Notes under the pieces: generated by a model
Databases searched by the model: none
What the model saw: only the letters and a program-made list of their open reading frames with translations
Told to the model about the DNA's origin: nothing
Program-made: the position numbers and the translations under genes
Shown here: positions 18,742 through 27,955 of the stretch, piece after piece
Layout: the number at the start of each line of letters is the position of its first letter
How positions within the stretch are numbered: position 1 is the first letter of the stretch
NCBI RefSeq assembly: GCF_019931675.1
Contig: NZ_CP082922.1
Location: 372,001 to 436,000, forward strand
Direction: 5' to 3'
Source of the DNA: Nocardioides rotundus
Lineage (GTDB): Bacteria; Actinomycetota; Actinomycetes; Propionibacteriales; Nocardioidaceae
DNA: 64,000 nucleotides

Positions 18742-18875
18742 GGGTCCGACCCTAGTGCGTGCCGACGGTGACGAGGAGCGGGCCGAGCCCGGTGCGCGGT
18801 GGACGCCACCGCACGAGCCACTACGACCTTTGTATAGGGTCGGCAGGGAATCATCGACGGGGGAAGGACGACACG

Positions 18876-19097
18876 ATGCCCACCGCATCGCCCTTGCAGT
18901 TCACGTGGTTGGAATGTGGCATCGCCGCGAGTTTCGTTGCCGGTCTGCTGGGCTGTTGGCTGCTCGCCCGCCATGCGACCGGGCCGTCACGGCTCTGGCT
19001 GGTGGCGGTGGGGCTGATCCTGACCTTCATCCCCTTCGGCGGAATCCTGGTGCTGGTCGCGTCCTTGGGCCGAGCCAAGGTAGGCAGACTCGCCTAG
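18876..19097 (+). CDS. Small two-span membrane protein
   Basis: A 73-residue protein with two clear hydrophobic segments (about residues 14-31 and 41-62) and a short basic tail. GGGGGAAGGACG upstream is a good ribosome site for the ATG at 18876, and TATAGGGT at 18833-18840 is a plausible extended -10. It resembles small phospholipase-D-nuclease-like or SHOCT-less membrane proteins only loosely; I do not assign a function. The coding bias is less extreme than in its neighbours. Confidence 0.6.
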   Translation: MPTASPLQFTWLECGIAASFVAGLLGCWLLARHATGPSRLWLVAVGLILTFIPFGGILVLVASLGRAKVGRLA

Positions 19098-19124
19098 CCT
19101 CCGGAGCGGCTCGGCCCGCACGCG

Positions 19125-21044
19125 TCAGCTCGTCCACGCGCGCCAGAGGGCGGCGTACTCCCCGTCCGGGCGGTCCACCAGGTCGTGGTGCGAGCCGAGC
19201 TCGGCGATCCGCCCGTCGATGACGACCGCGATCCGCTCCGCGTCGTGCGCGGTGTGCAGCCGATGCGCGATCGCGACCACGGTCCGGCCGGAGAGCAGCG
19301 CGTTCATCGAGCCCTCCAGGCTGCGGGCGGTGCGCGGGTCGATCAGCGAGGTCGCCTCGTCCAGGACCAGCGTATGCGGGTCGGCGATGATCAGCCGTGC
19401 GAGCGCGATCTGCTGCGCCTGCGCGGGGGTGAGCGAGTGCTGGCCGGACCCGATCCGGGTGTCCAGGCCCGACGGCAGCCGGGAGACCCACGGCGTCGCG
19501 CCCACCGCGTCCAGCGCGGACCACACGGCGTCGTCGGTGGAGTCCTCACGGGCCAGCACGATGTTGTCGCGCACCGACCCGATGAAGACATGGTGCTCCT
19601 GGGTCACCAGCGCCACCTCGGTGCGTAGGGTCTCCAGCGGCAGGTCGACCAGCTCGACCCCGCCGACGGTGACCGAGCCGGTCCGCGGCCCGTTGATCCC
19701 CGACAGCAGGCGGCCCAGGGTGGACTTGCCCGACCCCGAGGGGCCGACGATCGCCAGCCGCTCGCCGTCGCGCAGCTCCAGGTCCACCCCGTGCAGCACG
19801 TCGTGGCCCTCGCGGTAGGCGAACCGCAGGTCGCGGCCGACCAGGTGCTGCCCGTCGGGTACGGCGTCGGTCGGGGTCCGGTCCGGCGGCACCTCCGCGA
19901 TCCCCAGCAACCGCGCGGTCGAGGCGATGCCGACCTGCAGCCGGTCCAGCTCGCCGACCAGCCGGTCCAGCGGCCCGCTCAGCGACTCGACGTAGAGCAG
20001 CGCCGTGGTGATCTGCCCCAGCGACACCCAGTCCTGGGAGTAGCCCCACGCGCCCACCACCAGGGTCGCCACCCGCGGGGTGTTGAAGGCGATGTCGATG
20101 ACGCAGAACAGCAGGTTGCGCAGGCTCATCGTGTACCGCTCGGCCTGTGAGGACACCGCGATGTCGTCGGACCCCTGCTGCACCCGCCGCCCCTCGAGCC
20201 CGAGCGCCTCCAGCGTCCGGGCGCCCTCGACGGTCTCGGTGAGCGTGGTGTTGATCCGGGAGTACGTCGACCCCTCGGTGATGTAGCCCTTCGGCGCCCG
20301 GCGGAGGTAGCCGCGCACGGCGAACCAGCTGGAGGCGATCAGCAGCAGCGACGGCACCGCCAGCAGCACGGAGTTGAGCAGCATCGCCACCACCGAGAGC
20401 ACCACGGTCAGCAGCGAGATGATCGCCATCGGCAGCCCGAACTGCACCGAGCGGCTCATCGTGCCGACGTCCCGCGTCACCCGGGTGACCAGGTCGCCGG
20501 TGCTGGCGGACTCGACCTGCCCGACGGGCAGCCGGAGGATCGTGCGGACGACGTACTCCCGCGCCGTGGCGAGCAGGTCCTGGCCGAACAGGGTCGAGGT
20601 CCACTGGGCGAAGAAGGTGAGGGCCGCCTGGGCGATGACGACGACCACCACCCACAGCGCCAGGGTGTCGACCCGCTCGACCAGGCCCGCGTCGGTCTGG
20701 TCGACCAGGTCGCCGAGGAGGCGGGGTACGGCGAGCGCGGCGGCCGCGGCCAGCGCGTTGAGCAGCACCAGCAGGGTCACCTGGCGGCGGCGGGTGGAGA
20801 TGAGGTCGCGGAAGAAGCCGAAGACCGCGTGGTCGTCGGCGACCGGCCAGCCGCGCTCGGGGTTGCGGGAGGCGGCGTAGACCTCCTCCGCGGTCTGCCG
20901 GCGCAGGTGGTGGCGCATCCGCCAGGCCGACAGCCGCTCCCGCCAGGACGCGTCCGTCGGCGGGACCAGTCGGGGGTCGACGACGGTGTCGGCGGCGGAC
21001 CGGTCGGGCCAGGTGGCCGCCGAGGTGGCGAGCGGGTCGGTCAC
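19125..21044 (-). CDS. ABC exporter half-transporter with degenerate signature motif
   Basis: A 639-residue half-transporter: a polar N-terminus, a six-span type IV exporter domain (~80-360) and a nucleotide-binding domain (~400-639). Walker A GPSGSGKST, Walker B LVLDEATSLID and the His switch AIAHRLH are intact, but the ABC signature LSGGQ is replaced by LTPAQ (HSLTPAQAQQIALAR). The GTG at 21044 overlaps the stop of the partner gene, so the two form a heterodimer. The substrate (drug, lipid or peptide) is unknown. Confidence 0.9.
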   Translation of the reverse strand: MTDPLATSAATWPDRSAADTVVDPRLVPPTDASWRERLSAWRMRHHLRRQTAEEVYAASRNPERGWPVADDHAVFGFFRDLISTRRRQVTLLVLLNALAAAAALAVPRLLGDLVDQTDAGLVERVDTLALWVVVVVIAQAALTFFAQWTSTLFGQDLLATAREYVVRTILRLPVGQVESASTGDLVTRVTRDVGTMSRSVQFGLPMAIISLLTVVLSVVAMLLNSVLLAVPSLLLIASSWFAVRGYLRRAPKGYITEGSTYSRINTTLTETVEGARTLEALGLEGRRVQQGSDDIAVSSQAERYTMSLRNLLFCVIDIAFNTPRVATLVVGAWGYSQDWVSLGQITTALLYVESLSGPLDRLVGELDRLQVGIASTARLLGIAEVPPDRTPTDAVPDGQHLVGRDLRFAYREGHDVLHGVDLELRDGERLAIVGPSGSGKSTLGRLLSGINGPRTGSVTVGGVELVDLPLETLRTEVALVTQEHHVFIGSVRDNIVLAREDSTDDAVWSALDAVGATPWVSRLPSGLDTRIGSGQHSLTPAQAQQIALARLIIADPHTLVLDEATSLIDPRTARSLEGSMNALLSGRTVVAIAHRLHTAHDAERIAVVIDGRIAELGSHHDLVDRPDGEYAALWRAWTS

Positions 21045-22930
21045 GAGCGCACCTCCTCGTCCTCGTCGTCGAAGGAGCGGGCCACGACGCCGCGGTAGGC
21101 CGCGTCGGACTCCAGCAGCTCCTCGTGCCGGCCCTCGGCGACCACCCGCCCCTCCTCGAGCAGGACCACCCGGTCGGCGTGGTGCAGCCACAGCGGCGAG
21201 ACGGTCGTGACCACGGTGGTGCGGCCGCGGCGCAGGTCCGCGACCCGCTCGGCGATCCGCGCCTCGGTGTGCGCGTCCACCGCGCTGGTCGGCTCGACCA
21301 GGACGGTGATCGGGGCGTCGGCGGCCAGGGCCCGGGCGAGCACGACGCGCTGCCGCTGACCGCCGGAGAGGCCGCGGCCGCGCTCGTCGAGCAGCCCCTG
21401 CCAGCCGCCGGGGAGGGCGTCGTACACGTCCTCGGCGTTGGCCACCCGCAGCGCCTCCTCGGCCTGCTCGCGGGTCAGCCGCCGGTGCGGGTCGACCGCG
21501 TCGGCGAGGGTGCCGGCGAAGAGCTGGCTGCCGGTGTCGGACACCAGGATCGTGGAGCGTACGTCGGCCAGCGCGGCCGCGCCCAGGTCGACCTCGCCGA
21601 GGGTGACGCCCCACGGGCCCTGCGAGCGCTCGGCGTCGCGGCGGGCGAGCTCGGCCCGGCGGCGCTCGCGGGCGGCCCGCTCGCGGCGGGCGGCCCGGCC
21701 CTTGACCCCCTCGTCCAGCTCGACGGCCACCGGCTCGGTGTCGGCGGGGAGGTACCGGCCGAGTCGGTCGGCCAGCGCGGCGGAGCGCTCGGGATCGGCG
21801 GAGACCACCACGGTCAGCTCGCCGGGGCGGGCGGTGAAGCCGCTCGCGGCGTCGGTGATCGCGGCGTCCGGATCCAGCGTGGTCGGCTGGTCGGGGTCGC
21901 GCCACGGCGGCTGCTGCTCGAAGATCGCGATCGCCTTGCGCGCCGACACCAGCGCCCGGGTCGCCTTCTGCGCGAACTCGAAGAAGGTGCGGATCGGCGT
22001 GACCATGAACAGGGCGTAGCCCAGGAAGCTCACCAGCTCGCCGACGCTCAGCCGGCCCGCGAGCACCTCGTGCGCGCCGACCCAGGTGAGCAGCACGACG
22101 AAGACGCCGGAGAAGAGCACGCCCAGCGCCTCGATCACGGCCTGCCAGATGCCTGCGGAGACGCCGGCGTCCTTGGCACGCTGGGACTGGTGGGCGTAGT
22201 TGCGGCCGAAGGTGCGCTCCCCGCCGATCCCGCGGAGGATCCGGAGCCCGGCCACGATGTCGGTCGCCATCGAGGTGAGCTCGGAGTTGCGGGAGCGCTC
22301 GGTGGCCTGCCGCCCGTGCAGCGGCCGGAGGAAGGGGAGCGCGACGCCGACCAGGATCGGCGCGGCGATCAGCAGCATGATCCCGAGCTTGAGCGAGGTG
22401 GAGAGCACGATCCCCGCAACCACGAGGAAGGCGATCAGCTGGGAGCCGGCGCGAGCGATGATCTCGGTGAGCGCGCCGAACTCGTCGGAGTCGCTGGAGG
22501 CGACGCTCAGCACCTCGCCGGTCGGTGAGCGGCGGGGGAGGACGTGCCCCATCTGCGCGGTCTTGCGGGTGACCATCTCGGTCGTGCCGTAGAGGCTGAT
22601 CAGCCAGCTGCGCACCACGATGGTGTGCAGCGCGATCCCGAAGGCGGCGGCGATGAGGGTGATGGCGAGCATGACGAGCGCCCAGTACGCCGTCGCGCCC
22701 GCGTCCCCGGGCACGATCCCCTGGTCGATCGCCCGGCCGAAGACCAACGGGCCGACGGTCAGCGGCAGCTGCCACAGGATGCCGAACGCGAGGGCCACCG
22801 CGATCACCCCGCGCTGCTGGCCGAGCATCCACCACAGGAAGCGGACGGGGCTGCGGGTGTCGGGCGAGCCCTCGCGGTGCGCCGTACCTCCCGACCAGAA
22901 GGTGCTGATGGGAGGCGGGAAGTCGAGCAT
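21041..22930 (-). CDS. ABC exporter half-transporter with degenerate Walker motifs
   Basis: A 629-residue partner half-transporter. The membrane domain (~30-320) has the usual six spans. In the ATP-binding domain the signature LSGGQRQRV is perfect, but Walker A is lost (VVSADPERSAAL where GxxGxGKS is expected) and Walker B reads ITVLVEPTS, lacking the normal Asp-Glu pair. An extra charged ~40-residue segment rich in R and A (~395-435) lies inside the domain. TAGGCT (22940-22945, complementary strand) precedes the ATG by nine bases. It is first in a two-gene operon with the 19125-21044 gene. Confidence 0.9.
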   Translation of the reverse strand: MLDFPPPISTFWSGGTAHREGSPDTRSPVRFLWWMLGQQRGVIAVALAFGILWQLPLTVGPLVFGRAIDQGIVPGDAGATAYWALVMLAITLIAAAFGIALHTIVVRSWLISLYGTTEMVTRKTAQMGHVLPRRSPTGEVLSVASSDSDEFGALTEIIARAGSQLIAFLVVAGIVLSTSLKLGIMLLIAAPILVGVALPFLRPLHGRQATERSRNSELTSMATDIVAGLRILRGIGGERTFGRNYAHQSQRAKDAGVSAGIWQAVIEALGVLFSGVFVVLLTWVGAHEVLAGRLSVGELVSFLGYALFMVTPIRTFFEFAQKATRALVSARKAIAIFEQQPPWRDPDQPTTLDPDAAITDAASGFTARPGELTVVVSADPERSAALADRLGRYLPADTEPVAVELDEGVKGRAARRERAARERRRAELARRDAERSQGPWGVTLGEVDLGAAALADVRSTILVSDTGSQLFAGTLADAVDPHRRLTREQAEEALRVANAEDVYDALPGGWQGLLDERGRGLSGGQRQRVVLARALAADAPITVLVEPTSAVDAHTEARIAERVADLRRGRTTVVTTVSPLWLHHADRVVLLEEGRVVAEGRHEELLESDAAYRGVVARSFDDEDEEVRS

Positions 22931-23059
22931 GGCCGGATCAGCCTAGGTCCGCACGCCGGTCGGGGACGAATCCTTTTCGACGTGCGCTGTGGCGGCGATT
23001 GGTCGGATAGCGGACGTATGTGCATGGATTCCGGACGCAAACTCTGCCACCCTGGAGGG

Positions 23060-24310
23060 GTGGCCCACTACCAGCGCATCGGCGACGTGCCCCCGAAGCG
23101 GCACACCCAGCACCGCGACTCCGACGGCAACCTCTACCGCGAGGAGCTGATGGGGGAGGAGGGCTTCTCCTCCGACTCCTCGCTGCTCTATCACCGCGGG
23201 GTGCCGAGCGCGATCACCGCCAGCCAGGTGTGGGAGCTGCCCGACCAGCGACGTACGCCGAACCACCCGCTGAAGCCGCGGCACCTCAAGCTGCACGACC
23301 TCTTCCCGACGCCCGGCGAGGGCGAGGGCGCGTGCCCGGTGCGCGGGCGCCGGCAGATCCTGGGCAACAACGACGTGCGGATCAACTACGTGGTCACGGG
23401 GACGACGCCGAGCCCGCTCTATCGCAACGCGATCGGCGACGAGTGTGTCTACGTCGAGTCCGGCTCCGGCACCGTGGAGACCGTCTTCGGCGTGGTGCCC
23501 TACCGCGCCGGCGACTACGTCGTGATCCCGCGCGCGACCGATCACCGGTGGGTGCCCGCCGAGCCCTCGCAGCTGTATGCGATCGAGGCGAACAGCCACA
23601 TCCAGCCGCCGAAGCGCTACCTGTCGCGGTTCGGTCAGTTCCTCGAGCACGCGCCGTACTGCGAGCGCGACCTGCACGGGCCCGGCGACCTGGACGCGCT
23701 CGTCGAGAGCGTCGCCGGCGAGACCGACGTCGAGGTGCTGGTGAAGCACCGGACCTCCGCCGGGGTCGTCGGCACGCGGCTGACCTATGCCACGCACCCC
23801 TTCGACGTGGTCGGGTGGGACGGCTGCCTGTATCCCTTCACCTTCAACGTCGAGGACTACATGCCGATCACCGGCAAGGTGCACCAGCCGCCGCCGGTGC
23901 ACCAGGTCTTCGAGGGGCACAACTTCGTGGTGTGCAACTTCCTCCCGCGGAAGGTCGACTATCACCCGCTGGCGATCCCGGTGCCCTACTACCACTCCAA
24001 CGTCGACTCCGACGAGGTGATGTTCTACGTCGGCGGGGACTACGAGGCGCGCAAGGGGTCGGGGATCAACCTCGGCTCGATCAGCCTGCATCCGGGCGGG
24101 CACGCGCACGGGCCGCAGCCCTCGGCGATCGAGGCGTCGCTGGGGGTGGACTACTTCGAGGAGTCCGCGGTCATGGTGGACACCTTCGCGCCCCTCGAGC
24201 TCGGCGAGGGCGGACTCGCGGTCGAGGATGACGCCTACGCCTGGACCTGGGCGGGGCGCCGTACGGGCGACACCGGCGACGGCGGGCCGGCGGTGTTCTC
24301 CAACTCCTGA
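23060..24310 (+). CDS. hmgA: Homogentisate 1,2-dioxygenase
   Basis: A 416-residue ring-cleaving dioxygenase that opens homogentisate to maleylacetoacetate in tyrosine and phenylalanine catabolism. The start AHYQRIGDVPPKRHTQHRD is the family N-terminus. Iron-ligand segments are recognisable as YYHSNVDSDEVMFYVGGDY and SISLHPGGHAHGPQP. I chose the GTG at 23060 because it matches homologues; the in-frame ATG at 23024 would add twelve residues. It is divergent from the ABC exporter and lies 5 kb from fahA; no maleylacetoacetate isomerase is visible between them. Confidence 0.93.
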   Translation: MAHYQRIGDVPPKRHTQHRDSDGNLYREELMGEEGFSSDSSLLYHRGVPSAITASQVWELPDQRRTPNHPLKPRHLKLHDLFPTPGEGEGACPVRGRRQILGNNDVRINYVVTGTTPSPLYRNAIGDECVYVESGSGTVETVFGVVPYRAGDYVVIPRATDHRWVPAEPSQLYAIEANSHIQPPKRYLSRFGQFLEHAPYCERDLHGPGDLDALVESVAGETDVEVLVKHRTSAGVVGTRLTYATHPFDVVGWDGCLYPFTFNVEDYMPITGKVHQPPPVHQVFEGHNFVVCNFLPRKVDYHPLAIPVPYYHSNVDSDEVMFYVGGDYEARKGSGINLGSISLHPGGHAHGPQPSAIEASLGVDYFEESAVMVDTFAPLELGEGGLAVEDDAYAWTWAGRRTGDTGDGGPAVFSNS

Positions 24311-24311
24311 C

Positions 24312-24570
24312 CGGGGGAGCGACTCCAGAGGCCGAAGCCGATGACCACGTTGCTTCCCAGCTCCAGGCCCGCAGCCCGAGGTCGATTACGCGCTCCTCGA
24401 TCGCATAGGGGGCAGGGGCCGGGTTCTGCTCGCCGTAGAGCGCCGTGACCAACTCGTCCTTACTCAGTCGGAGTGCCCGAAGCTCGACCTCGAGTCGCCG
24501 GGCCGCCCGACCATCAAGAAGAGGGTCGGCGGCGTGGTTCACCCCCGGAAGTGTGGCACCGCGGGCACGC
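24312..24570 (-). pseudogene. Remnant of an AAA-type predicted kinase (frameshifted)
   Basis: On the complementary strand, one frame reads RAARRLEVELRALRLSKDEL, continuing to a VTALYGEQ and YAIEERVIDLGLRA segment. After a shift near 24365-24372 another frame continues GLELGSNVVIGFGLWSRSP. Together these match the middle of P-loop predicted kinases (RLSxDE ... LGxNVVxDFGxWSR). The expected P-loop is degraded and the C-terminus is missing, the remains ending at the hmgA stop. This is therefore a probable decayed gene; the exact limits are approximate. Confidence 0.5.
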
Positions 24571-24814
24571 TCAGACGGTGCGGTCGGGGATGGAACGGTC
24601 ATCGAGGGGTCGCCTCGACCTGTGTTGCCACCATCGTCGACCTGCGTGGGAATCACTGCGTTCCCAGCCACCGTGAACTCACGCCAGCACCGAACGGGCA
24701 AACAGGATCGCGCAGGAACTGGTCCGAGAATCGGAGGTTCGGCCATTGACATGACCGATCACATGGGTCCACGCTTTGCTCAACTAGGCGTAGCCGAACT
24801 CTTCGGGGGTTGCG
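24571..24814. other. Noncoding stretch before the atypical secreted-protein genes
   Basis: Together with the kinase remnant this forms a ~500-bp gap without an intact gene. The last ~110 bp become less GC-rich and presumably contain the promoter of the gene at 24815; no clear -10/-35 pair stands out. I see no att-site duplication or integrase. Confidence 0.4.
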
Positions 24815-26026
24815 ATGAGGCGTAACTTGACCCTGACCGCCGCGGTTCTGTCGCTGCTCTTGATAGGCGCTGTGACACGAGACATGTCCGGTGCGCAGGC
24901 GGCAGAGAGGCGCTCCACCCTGATCGCAGTGGGTAAGGTCGCCCGATCTGGGATCCCTGTTGAGGGAGCCGATGTGGTCGTGCGCCTTTGGCCAAACGAT
25001 CGCACGCTACGTCGGCTGCCACGCGGAGCGGCTGTCGACTTTTTTGAGGTAGGCATCACTAAGACCAACTCGGCCGGTGAGTACCGTGTTGATGCCCCCC
25101 AGGCGGTGCCGGGCCAATACATTGGACCGAGGGGCATGCTTGATGTGGAAGTCATGGTCGCCGATTCCCGCCAAGAGATGCGCTGGTCATATACCGCAGG
25201 ACCTCCTCCGGCGAATGGACGACGCTGGATACTGCTGGGACCATCTTCTCCAGACCAGTCGGCGTTGGTTTCCTCAAGACTAGATCTTGGTCTTGAGACA
25301 TCCTACGAAGAATACGATGCTCCTCGTCGCTGGACAGGGGCGGCGGAACGTGACTTGGCGGGGGATGCTGCACTAGTTGCATCGCGAAATAGTGTCTCTA
25401 CTCGAAGCCGTGAGTTCTCAGCGGCGTTACAGCGTGCCCGCCAGGTCGGGAAGGCTATGGACGCGTGCGTAACTGTCGCGACGACTACCCATTATAACCG
25501 TCCTGAAAAGTTCGCCACGATGCGCGCTTGGAAGGGCGCAAAGGGCAAAGTTATTCAATCAACGGGGAATGAGCATACAATGGGGATAGGTGTTAAGGGT
25601 GAGCGCTGGTCCATAGGGGGCAGCAAGACTGTTAGCTTCAATGCGAGCGTCACCCAAGGGGGCCTCATAGACGCCGACATTTACAACGATGTGCGTTATC
25701 GAGACTTTAAGAATGTTTGTTCTCTGAAGATCTGGCGGCGCCCAATTGGTTATGACGATCTGGTGAGCAAGGTGGTGAAGAGGCGAGTCGCAAAGCCGAG
25801 TTACTGCAAGATGAAGTTGGCGAATTGGACCTTTAAGACCGGTTCAACCAAGAATCAGACTTTTGCGGCTGGCGTCGACATTGGGGCGATCAATGTCATG
25901 GCACAGGCGGGCTTTGACAATGGCGTCGACTTGCAGTGGACGTCGACGCGCAGAACTCGTCAATGCTATAGCAATCCTAACGGACCCCTACACTCCTCAA
26001 GACTCTCAACGGAACCACCTCCGTGA
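24815..26026 (+). CDS. Secreted protein of unknown function, atypical base composition
   Basis: A 403-residue exported protein. The N-terminal signal peptide (1-29, ending AQA) is followed by a carboxypeptidase-regulatory or Cna-B-like beta domain (~34-125; VEGADVVVRLWP ... TNSAGEYRVDA), a linker and a C-terminal beta-rich region (~210-390) with several Cys (DACVTVAT, NVCSLKIW, SYCKMKL, RQCYSN). I do not recognise the family. The DNA between about 25380 and 26000 is visibly more AT-rich, with codons such as AAA, ATT and AGT that neighbours avoid, indicating transfer. Its stop overlaps the next GTG. Confidence 0.8.
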   Translation: MRRNLTLTAAVLSLLLIGAVTRDMSGAQAAERRSTLIAVGKVARSGIPVEGADVVVRLWPNDRTLRRLPRGAAVDFFEVGITKTNSAGEYRVDAPQAVPGQYIGPRGMLDVEVMVADSRQEMRWSYTAGPPPANGRRWILLGPSSPDQSALVSSRLDLGLETSYEEYDAPRRWTGAAERDLAGDAALVASRNSVSTRSREFSAALQRARQVGKAMDACVTVATTTHYNRPEKFATMRAWKGAKGKVIQSTGNEHTMGIGVKGERWSIGGSKTVSFNASVTQGGLIDADIYNDVRYRDFKNVCSLKIWRRPIGYDDLVSKVVKRRVAKPSYCKMKLANWTFKTGSTKNQTFAAGVDIGAINVMAQAGFDNGVDLQWTSTRRTRQCYSNPNGPLHSSRLSTEPPP

Positions 26027-26619
26027 GAGGTTGGAAGTCGTGGGCGGGTGTGATCGCATCCATTGTGATGTTGACCGCTGTGGGGTGCCAACCGAGTTCG
26101 CCTACCGAACCTCAAGGGAGGGCGCCTTCGCTCCGAGCGATGGTCGACAGTTGGGCGGTCGTGCAAACGCCTGTGCAACCGGGATCCGCCCCCACGGAGC
26201 CGCTGGTGATCCACGGTTTCATCGTCTGCAATGACGGCCCCGGTCTCAGTCGGTTGGTCGATGTTCGAGCCTCGTCAGGGGGGCGATTCATCAAGGACTT
26301 CAGCGTCCGAGATAACCCCAATTGGGTGGGCGGCAGCGTCTACCCAAGTTTCGCTCTCGACACGGACGAATGGGGGACACTGGAGTCGACGGGATTTCGT
26401 CGAGGGTCGAGCCGCATCGATCTGCAATGCGGTCCGACGACGGGCAGAGGCAAAGAAGTCGGCATTGCCACCGAGGTCCCAACGGACAAGGAGTCACGGG
26501 TGGGGCCATTTCGGCTGTTCTACCGCTCTGGGGAGCGGACCGGGTCGATCAAGATCCCGTTGGTGATCGTTGTGTGTCCGAGGTCGACGCTCGATCGGGG
26601 GCGGAACTGCACGTCGTGA
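26023..26619 (+). CDS. Putative lipoprotein of unknown function
   Basis: A 198-residue protein with a hydrophobic signal and lipobox (TAVGC, Cys ~22) followed by a Ser/Pro-rich tether and a beta-rich domain with paired Cys (VCNDGPG, LQCGP, VVCPR). The GTG at 26023 overlaps the upstream stop by four bases, so the two secreted proteins are made together and may act as a pair at the cell surface. No family recognised. Its composition is intermediate between the foreign-looking upstream gene and the normal background. Confidence 0.72.
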   Translation: MRGWKSWAGVIASIVMLTAVGCQPSSPTEPQGRAPSLRAMVDSWAVVQTPVQPGSAPTEPLVIHGFIVCNDGPGLSRLVDVRASSGGRFIKDFSVRDNPNWVGGSVYPSFALDTDEWGTLESTGFRRGSSRIDLQCGPTTGRGKEVGIATEVPTDKESRVGPFRLFYRSGERTGSIKIPLVIVVCPRSTLDRGRNCTS

Positions 26620-26713
26620 CCCCCGCCTCTCGAGGTTGAGTGCGCAGGCATGTGGGGAGTACGACGCGTTGCGCACTCGACCGGGGGAAGTGGGCACGGC
26701 CTAGGCTGCTGAG

Positions 26714-27952
26714 GTGACGTCGACCCCGCAGCCTCAGCCGAGTCAGCAGCTGAGCAGGGCGGCGGTGGTGTCACTCCCCTTCATCATCGCGCTGCTGTCG
26801 ATGATCGGGCCGTTCAGCATCGACACCCCGTTCCCGGCGTTCAGCCTGATGGCCCGCGAGTTCGGCGTCGCCAGCACCGAGATGCAGCTGGTGGTCACCG
26901 TCTACATGGCGGCGTTCGCGGTGATGAGCATCTTCCACGGGCCGCTGTCGGACGCGATCGGGCGGCGCCCGGTGATCGTCGGCGCGTGCGCCGTCTACGC
27001 CCTCGCCTCGGTAGGAGCGGCGCTCAGCCCCAACCTGGCGGTCCTGCTGGTCTTCCGCGCGATCCAGGGGCTGAGCGCGGGCGGCTCGACGATCATCGCC
27101 CGGACGCTGGTGCGGGATCTCTACGACGGCGAGCAGGCGCAGCGCCTGATGAGCCAGGTCTCGGTGATCTTCAGCATCGCGCCGGCGCTGGCGCCGATCA
27201 TCGGCGGGCTGCTCCTCCAGGTCGGCGACTGGCACCTGGTCTTCTGGTTCATGGCCGCGCTCGGCCTGTTCCTGATCGCCGCGGTCTGCGTGATGCTGCC
27301 GGAGACGCATCCGGTGGAGCGCCGTACTCCCCTCCGGATCGCGGACCTGCTCTTCGGCCTCGCGCAGGTGTTCCGCACGCCCGACTTCCACCGGTCGGCG
27401 TGGGCGATGACGTTCGCCTTCGGCGGGCAGTTCCTCTACATCGGCGGCGCGGCGATCTTCATCGGCGAGCTGCTGGGGCAGGGCGAGCTGGACTACTGGA
27501 AGTTCTTCGTGCCGATGGTCGGCTGCCTGATGCTTGGCGGGGTGATCAGCGGCCGGCTGGGTCGGCGGGTCTCCTCGACCACGATCGTCACCTGGGGGCT
27601 GTCGTTCTCCGCGGTCGCCAGCGTGGTCGGGGTGGTCATCGCGATGCTGGCCGGGCCGCACCTGCCGTGGGCGGTGATCGGGCCGAGCCTGATCGCGCTC
27701 GGCGTGGGCGCGGCCTACCCCAACCAGAACCTGCTGATCCTCGACCTCTTCCCGCGGCGCCGCGGCTCGGTGATGTCGGCGGCGACCTTCACCACGCTGA
27801 TGTTCAACGCGATCTCGGCGGTCACGATCACGCCGCTGGTCGGCGGCTCGGTGGTCACGTTCGCGCTCGCGGCCTCGATCCTGGTGCTGCTCGGGCTGAG
27901 CTTCTGGGTGTGGCATCTGCACGCGACGCGCGACCGCCGCCCGGTCGGCTGA
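26714..27952 (+). CDS. Bcr/CflA-type MFS drug efflux transporter
   Basis: A 412-residue, twelve-segment MFS pump. Family features are DTPFPAFSLMAREFG, the motif-A loop GPLSDAIGRRPVIVGA between segments 2 and 3, and FRAIQGLSAGGSTIIARTLV in segment 4, typical of the drug:H+ antiporter-1 (Bcr/CflA) group. TAGGCT at 26702-26707 ends six bases before the GTG at 26714, suggesting a leaderless mRNA. The convergent glycosyltransferase gene ends three bases after its stop. The substrate is unknown. Confidence 0.87.
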   Translation: MTSTPQPQPSQQLSRAAVVSLPFIIALLSMIGPFSIDTPFPAFSLMAREFGVASTEMQLVVTVYMAAFAVMSIFHGPLSDAIGRRPVIVGACAVYALASVGAALSPNLAVLLVFRAIQGLSAGGSTIIARTLVRDLYDGEQAQRLMSQVSVIFSIAPALAPIIGGLLLQVGDWHLVFWFMAALGLFLIAAVCVMLPETHPVERRTPLRIADLLFGLAQVFRTPDFHRSAWAMTFAFGGQFLYIGGAAIFIGELLGQGELDYWKFFVPMVGCLMLGGVISGRLGRRVSSTTIVTWGLSFSAVASVVGVVIAMLAGPHLPWAVIGPSLIALGVGAAYPNQNLLILDLFPRRRGSVMSAATFTTLMFNAISAVTITPLVGGSVVTFALAASILVLLGLSFWVWHLHATRDRRPVG

Positions 27953-27955
27953 GGG

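Noticed and set aside
22544..23059. Upstream extension of the homogentisate dioxygenase frame.
   Set aside because: The frame is open only because it is antisense to the ABC gene; the family N-terminus begins at 23060, or at most 23024.
24445..24825. Plus-strand 126-codon frame before the secreted-protein genes.
   Set aside because: The translation has no family resemblance and it is antisense to the recognisable kinase remnant.
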